A stretch of 64,000 nt of DNA from Phoenix dactylifera (taxonomy: Eukaryota; Streptophyta; Magnoliopsida; Arecales; Arecaceae): assembly GCF_009389715.1 (NCBI RefSeq), contig NC_052405.1, forward strand, positions 10,618,694 to 10,682,693, read 5' to 3'. The position numbers were made by a program, and so were the translations under genes. This document shows, one piece after another, positions 59,123 to 64,000 of this stretch; position 1 is the first letter of the stretch; the number at the start of each line of letters is the position of its first letter. The notes under the pieces were generated by a model. The model was not told the DNA's origin. It was given only the letters and a program-made list of their open reading frames with translations, and did not search any database.

Positions 59123-59695
59123 GTAAGTAACTTAATACTTCAAGTGTGATTTTCAGATAAATAGATTAAATTCTGAAATATGTTTTGTATTTAGTAAAAT
59201 GGGTCTGGCATGTTAAATTTCATTTGAAAATTATGCTCTGAAATCCGTAAACTATGACTGAAAAATTTATGAAATCTGTTTATATATATATATATATTCT
59301 CAGCATGGCTATGATCTGTCTGTTCTGTTCTGGCCCCGCCAATGGGGATTATACGTTGGACCTGTCGACTTGTATTCTGTGAGGAACCGGTTTCGACACC
59401 GCGCCACCGGTGATTAGAATAGTGGTTTCTGGACACCGTTTCCACCGGTGACTAACAATAGTGGTTTCTGGCACTCTGTGCAACCCATGCCACTGGGTTA
59501 CGTGGCCGTAGCCTATCATGTTGAGATTATGATATCAGAGTTTTATAAAAACAAAAATGATATTATTTGTGATTTGTTTCAAACATTATCCTGTATTTTG
59601 ATCTGATATGCTCTGTATTTAAACGTTCATAATACTTCACCCAAAGAAGGAAATTTAGGGTAAAATAGCCATACCCCACAACCATTTGGTCCACC

Positions 59696-59703
59696 TATAA
59701 ATA
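59696..59703 (+). promoter_or_regulatory. TATA box, probable LOB-gene promoter
   Basis: TATAAATA is followed by a pyrimidine-rich leader to a GGTAAT donor at 59809/59810. It lies 3 kb upstream of the LOB coding exon, whose ATG follows a TTTGGCAG acceptor, so a leader intron is plausible. Confidence 0.4.
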
Positions 59704-60128
59704 CCCTCTCAATCTCATCCTTCCTCCATCGCTTTGTTAATTTGCCTTCTTCCTCTTGCTGGTGGCGAGGAGGAGAGCAGAGGTTGCTAGTCAAAGAAGG
59801 CCCAGAAAGGTAATACCCATGGGATATCTGTCTCTTGAGAAATATACCAAGTATCAGTTTTTGTAGGAAAAGTCACCTGAGAAATTCAAAGGATTCTATA
59901 TTAGAACATAGAAAAGATTACATTTGACCTCTCTTTTTTTGGTAGCCGTAGATTTGAATTCTTATTCAAAGAAGGCCACATATGGTATGACTCTCCTTCT
60001 GTATACAAAATACTTTTAGAAAATGTTATCTGAGAAAGAAGTTTTTATATTGCTAATTTGGACTTGCAATGCATTTGCTTTGTTGATTTGTTGTTTTCTT
60101 ATTAGATTTCTATCGAGTTCGTACTAGA

Positions 60129-60572
60129 TTTCCTGAAATCATTTTTGTCAGATAGGGAAAAAAATCACTTCTTTCAGCTTCTAAAAAAGACTCATGGATC
60201 GATCACTTCATTTTTCTGATGGATTTCTCCCCGGCGGGAACCAGAAAAAAACGAAAGTTCTGATTTTTTCGGACTTCTTCTTGGATATTTCAGAACAAAA
60301 TAGTAACAAGAAAAGAGAAAGATATCTAATACCTAGTTCTAAATAGAAGTCTGTTGAGGTCTCACTTGGTTTCCTGAAATCCTTTTTCGTTGGAGATCGA
60401 GGGAAAATTCACTTCTTGCAGCATCTAAAAAGGATTCATGGATCGACCATCTCATCTTTTTGATGGCTTTCTCATCCTTTTTCGTTAGAGATCGAGGAAA
60501 AAATCACTTCTTTCAGCATCTAAAAGGTCTCATGGATCGCCCATCTCATCTTCTTGATGCCTTTCTCACCTA
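60129..60572 (+). repeat. Three degenerate copies of a ~95-bp unit
   Basis: Copies at 60129-60230, 60369-60475 and 60477-60570 share AAATCACTTCTT, CAGC(A/T)TCTAAAA, TCATGGATCG and CTCATCTT. They lie inside the probable LOB leader intron. Confidence 0.75.
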
Positions 60573-60788
60573 TGGCTCTCTCTCTCTCTCTGGGTAATAT
60601 TGCAACTTCTCAATCTTAGAACTTATATGTTTATATATCATAAAATTCGTTTGACTCAAAGATCAGAATCTTCTCCTTAGCTTTTCTTTCTTTCTTCTTT
60701 TTTTTTTTTTGCCTGAATGGAAGGGAGGGTAAAACTCACCCAGATTTCACGAAGTATACGAAATCGGTGTCTTTTACTTAGCCTCTAA

Positions 60789-61270
60789 GGGCTCGTTTGG
60801 TTCGCAGGAAAAAGAGGAGGGAAAGTGTGGTCAACGGGAAAGTAATGAAATGCCTCTTGTTTGGTTGGAGTTTTCAAAGGAGAGAGATGGGAAAGTTGTA
60901 TTCCCATGGGAATATGATTCCCACATTTCATGAGAAAGTCTTTCCCATGAGAAACATGGAAAAGTTACTTTCCCATGAGGTAGGAATCACACCTTTTTTA
61001 TTTTTTTCCCAAAAAGATCCTTCAGCATTAAAGAAGCATTAAAGAGGCATTAAATACCTAATTTTTATTAAGGGCATAATAGGAATTATACATAACTTTT
61101 CTAGGAAAGTGGATGGTCAACCAAACATAAGCACTTTGGAAATTTGTCACTTTTCCATGGTTAACCAAACATGCCAAAAGTATTTTCCTAGGTATCCTCT
61201 TCCTAGGAATCTGATTCCCAGGAATCATATTCCTAGGAGGGAAAATACTTCCCGCGAACCAAACGAGCCC
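60789..61270. mobile_element. PIF/Harbinger-type MITE
   Basis: The 482-bp element has a perfect 17-bp terminal inverted repeat GGGCTCGTTTGGTTCGC. TAA target duplications sit at 60786-60788 and 61271-61273. It has no ORF. The 3-bp TAA duplication and the GGGCTCG ends fit Tourist/Harbinger MITEs. Confidence 0.88.
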
Positions 61271-61460
61271 TAAGTTCGAGAAGGCAGCGATCATTCTCTT
61301 TTCCTCCTTTTTTTCGTTTATATAGCTTATATATTTGTATCAAACTTTTATTTCATTATATCTTCTCTTCAGAAACATGCTGTCTTTTTCCTTCTTATTG
61401 GATTACTTTCTTGGATTTCTTTTCTGTTTTTCATTTTAGATTCATCACCAGTATTATTCC

Positions 61461-62599
61461 CAGGGCTGGCCCGACCCTTAGGCGAAATAGGCGGTCGCCT
61501 AAGGCCTCGGGCCTAAAGAAGGCCCACCGGCTACAGGAGCCCCTAGTGACCCATAGGGGACCATAATCCCCTCCATCAAACCCTAGTCTCCTCGTAACCC
61601 CTTCGATTTCCCCTTTTTCGATCTCGATCCGGTGATCTCTTCTGCAGAAAGGGCTTCTTCTCTGTGATCTCGAGCCTCCCCTCGATCCCTCTGCGGCTCC
61701 GCCTTCCGCCTCCAGGTGAGGTGAGCTTCCGCCTTCCGCCTTCCGCCTTCCGCCTTCCAGTTTTTTTTTTTATGACTTTCGATTGACTTCCTAAGCCAAC
61801 CACCTCCAAGGGGCAAGGCCGCAAGGGCCCGTGAGATTGTGAGAAGATCGTGTGATGTTCTTTTGTTAAATCTGATTTGGTTTAGATGGCTTGAGTTTGC
61901 CGGATTTATTCATTTGGGACTTATTTGGGTTGAGTGATGTTGATATGGTTTTACATACTGAATAATGATTTATGTTTGTTTTTCTCTTCAACCGAATGAT
62001 TTTTTTCAGATATTGAGACCTTTATGTTTAGGATTTTTCGCTGATAAGGCAATGCATTGATCTCAGGGGTTTGGTTTTCACTGTGTTCTTTCTTTTCGTT
62101 GAGGCTCTCAGTTTTAGGATTAAATCTTCTCTCGGTTGAGAGATTAAAATCTATAACCATATACAAAATATCTACCAATCAATAGATTTTGTGCACGCTT
62201 AATTCTAAATAGTCTCAGTAGCTTGTGAACCCCATAATTCATCTAGGTGCATCTCAAGCTAAATTCTAGATTGATATCCATTCTTCACTCTTGACAAACC
62301 ACAGAGCATTATTCCATCAAACAAAAAAAAAAAAGAAAAAACAAACAAATGGCAGTTCCATATACTGTTGGTTAAAACAATTAGTTAAACCTTTTGTAAA
62401 ATCTATCAAGACATGGTTCTCATGGGATACATCAACAGCAAATTAATTCTCCTCTTTCTAGCACACAATCAGTAATTTTATTTTTAAATAAAATTTTAAA
62501 ATATTTTACACTTATTAAATTTTTTTTATTATTTTTTTTAAAAGAAGGCCTTCCTTACTGAGTTCGTCTTAGCCCTCCAAATACATTGGGCCGCCCCTG
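61461..62599. mobile_element. Non-autonomous hAT element
   Basis: The 1139-bp element has ends CAGGGCTGGCCC and (complement) CAGGGGCGGCCC. It is flanked by an exact 8-bp target duplication ATTATTCC (61453-61460 and 62600-62607). No transposase frame is present. A CCGCCTT 7-bp repeat lies near 61725-61760. Confidence 0.88.
61725..61760 (+). repeat. CCGCCTT 7-bp tandem repeat
   Basis: About five CCGCCTT units inside the hAT element, preceded by one separated copy near 61700. Confidence 0.8.
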
Positions 62600-62718
62600 A
62601 TTATTCCTAGAAGATTTATCTCATTTCCCTTGATCCTATACAAGTATATGCGAAGATTTCGTTTTGTTTTTATAAAACAGTTCAAATTTCGTGTTGCTGT
62701 GTTTTGGCAGAAAGAAAC

Positions 62719-63186
62719 ATGTCGAACGACTTGTCCATGAACTCCTCGCCGCGCCGAGTGCACCACGCACCGTGTGCACTTTGCCGTTACTTGGAGCAAA
62801 TACGCCGCCGGGACTTCCCGCTCGCCGATCACTTCCCGGCCAACCAGCCGAGATGCTTCCTTTACGTGAGCAGAGTTTACGGCGCGCGTAACGTTGCGAG
62901 GATGCTCCAGGAGTTGCCCCGAAGCCAGCGGACGGCAGCCGTGAAATCCTTGATCTATGATGCAGCCGTTCGCATCCACTACCCCGTTCGTGGTGCCGCC
63001 GGGGTCGTCTCGGGCCTCCGGAGGCAGCTCATGAATCTGAGGGCGGAGAACGCGTCGCTGGGAAATCAGCTCGCTCAGCTTCAGCAGCCTGCTGCGGCTG
63101 CCGCAGCAGCAAGCGAAGCACCTCGGCAAGGGAAAGGAAGCGGGCCACCTGGAGGCGATCACCCCGGGGAACCAAGTTCTCCTTAG
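62719..63186 (+). CDS. LOB-domain protein with incomplete zinc finger
   Basis: The 155-aa single coding exon follows a likely 3' splice site (TTTGGCAG, 62703-62710). The LOB domain spans residues 18-115. The canonical finger is C-x2-C-x6-C-x3-C. Here C19 and C22 remain, but the last two positions are R29 and F33. The following FPANQP, the GAS-like block VYGARNV (53-59) and the PVRG...LRRQLMNLRAENASL coiled coil are well kept. LOB proteins are plant-specific transcription factors acting in organ boundaries and lateral organs. The remaining parts best recall the LBD22-24 branch, which is inference. The C-terminus is Ala/Pro/Gly-rich. The frame is open, so the gene is not an obvious pseudogene, but zinc binding is doubtful. 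Confidence 0.85.
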   Translation: MSNDLSMNSSPRRVHHAPCALCRYLEQIRRRDFPLADHFPANQPRCFLYVSRVYGARNVARMLQELPRSQRTAAVKSLIYDAAVRIHYPVRGAAGVVSGLRRQLMNLRAENASLGNQLAQLQQPAAAAAAASEAPRQGKGSGPPGGDHPGEPSSP

Positions 63187-64000
63187 GACAACAAGCCTCC
63201 TCGCGTTGCACTCTCAGAGTCTTCTTGAAGGTATAAGTTTATGGAGGTTTTATTTTCTTCTCTTTTTTTCTTTTTTGATACAGTATTTTCTTCTACTTTG
63301 ACTTCTCTATGCATACATAAATACATAAATAAATACATGCATACATTCACGCACACATTCGTACATACACATATTGATTTATGACTGATAATATTTCTTG
63401 AAAAATGGTAGATGATTGATGATGTGATGAATACACAAAATATATAGAAGATTCGTCATTGCAGGAGTTTTATTTATTTATTTTGAAGAATGAACATTGC
63501 TTTTAAAGTTATATTTGCATTTGATGACAAGTAGAAGAGTGGATCTTCTGCAATTACAAATTTTAAGCATCAAGGAGGAGAGATGCATGCTGGTCAAGCG
63601 ATTTATGAAAACATGTGTCAGTAAAGCTCAGGATTTCTGCAAACATGCATGACCTAGCGGTATTCATTTGATATTGAATTTCGAATAGATTTCGAATGAT
63701 ATAGTCAGTGAAGAGGCAATTTCGATCAACTTGTGCGAACTCTTGATCAGGATTAGTAGTTATTTACATTAACCTCACTTAGATGTCTGGATGGGTACTC
63801 CATGTCAAAACTCAGAAAATTTGGACCTTGGTTGTGATTAAAATATTTAAATTAATCTTATTTGGATGCCTAGATGGATACTTCCTAGCAAAACTTTAAC
63901 AAAATAAAATTGGCCTGGGCTGATGTAGAAAGTGGTTGGCAGTTATATGCTCTCCAGATGGGCATGCTATGGAAATGGATTTTTTGAAACTATTAAAATA
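63187..64000. other. 3' flank of the LOB gene, no further feature
   Basis: AT-rich sequence with TACATAAA/CATACA runs near 63310-63370. No gene was recognised. Confidence 0.5.

Larger units (their letters stand above)
58005..59520 (+). mobile_element. LTR-like block with hairpin-rich promoter
   Basis: The block starts near TGTGAGACACGGGG. It holds five hairpins, a TATA box, a GC-rich leader with a GTAAG donor (about 58471), a 27-bp tandem repeat, a small exon-like unit and an AT-rich tail. The tail has repeated CACCGGTGA and TAGTGGTTTCTGG. This resembles a long Gypsy LTR of non-grass monocots. Both termini are uncertain and no coding region is attached. Confidence 0.45.

Noticed and set aside
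58056-59149. Several 100-190-codon ORFs rich in Pro, Arg and Gly
   Set aside because: Composition artefacts of the GC-rich LTR-like block and its 27-bp tandem repeat (GPSPLQAQL repeats).

Overview
The window is nuclear DNA from a flowering plant, almost certainly a monocot and plausibly a palm. The reasons are large introns, a rice-like MIR827 hairpin, plant-specific families (LOB-domain, CPSF73-I, tail-anchored cytochrome b5, plant diacylglycerol kinase) and dense Copia, LINE, hAT and MITE content. The palm assignment is inference; no species is proven by the sequence.

Layout. 1-8101: a 1.9-kb inverted-repeat structure, then the C-terminal ~88% of a CPSF73-I gene (+ strand, exons 3070-3115, 3217-3366, 6464-8101; the first exon lies outside the window). 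10012-11050: a complete three-exon cytochrome b5 gene. 13352-23329: an old short LTR fragment, then a full Copia retrotransposon with 2.25-kb LTRs and a perfect 5-bp target duplication. 25049-26069: a probable Gypsy solo LTR. 26270-26720: a LINE remnant. 27236-27482: a MIR827 gene with two PHR-type P1BS boxes and a TATA-like box upstream. 31910-32317: a small plant-specific protein gene. 33579-36343: scattered exons of a diacylglycerol kinase lacking its catalytic half (- strand). 37650-41445: a LINE 3' fragment split by a complete hAT transposon with an open 674-codon transposase, perfect 8-bp target duplication and arrays of subterminal palindromes. 43369-49826: a nearly intact L1-type LINE with target duplication, poly-A tail and only two nonsense codons in ORF2. 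49955-52003: an intronless serine-rich 682-aa gene (- strand). 54880-56000 and 58005-59520: GC-rich LTR-like blocks, the second opening with five consecutive hairpins. 59696-63186: a LOB-domain gene whose probable leader intron carries a Harbinger-type MITE and a non-autonomous hAT element.

How the genes relate. The host genes are unrelated housekeeping or regulatory genes: pre-mRNA 3' processing (CPSF73-I), ER electron transfer (cytochrome b5), phosphate-starvation signalling (miR827), lipid signalling (DGK fragment) and transcription (LOB domain). They form no operon or pathway. The window is dominated by nested transposons of several ages. The youngest-looking, by intact ends and ORFs, are the Copia, the LINE and the 37.8-41.1-kb hAT.
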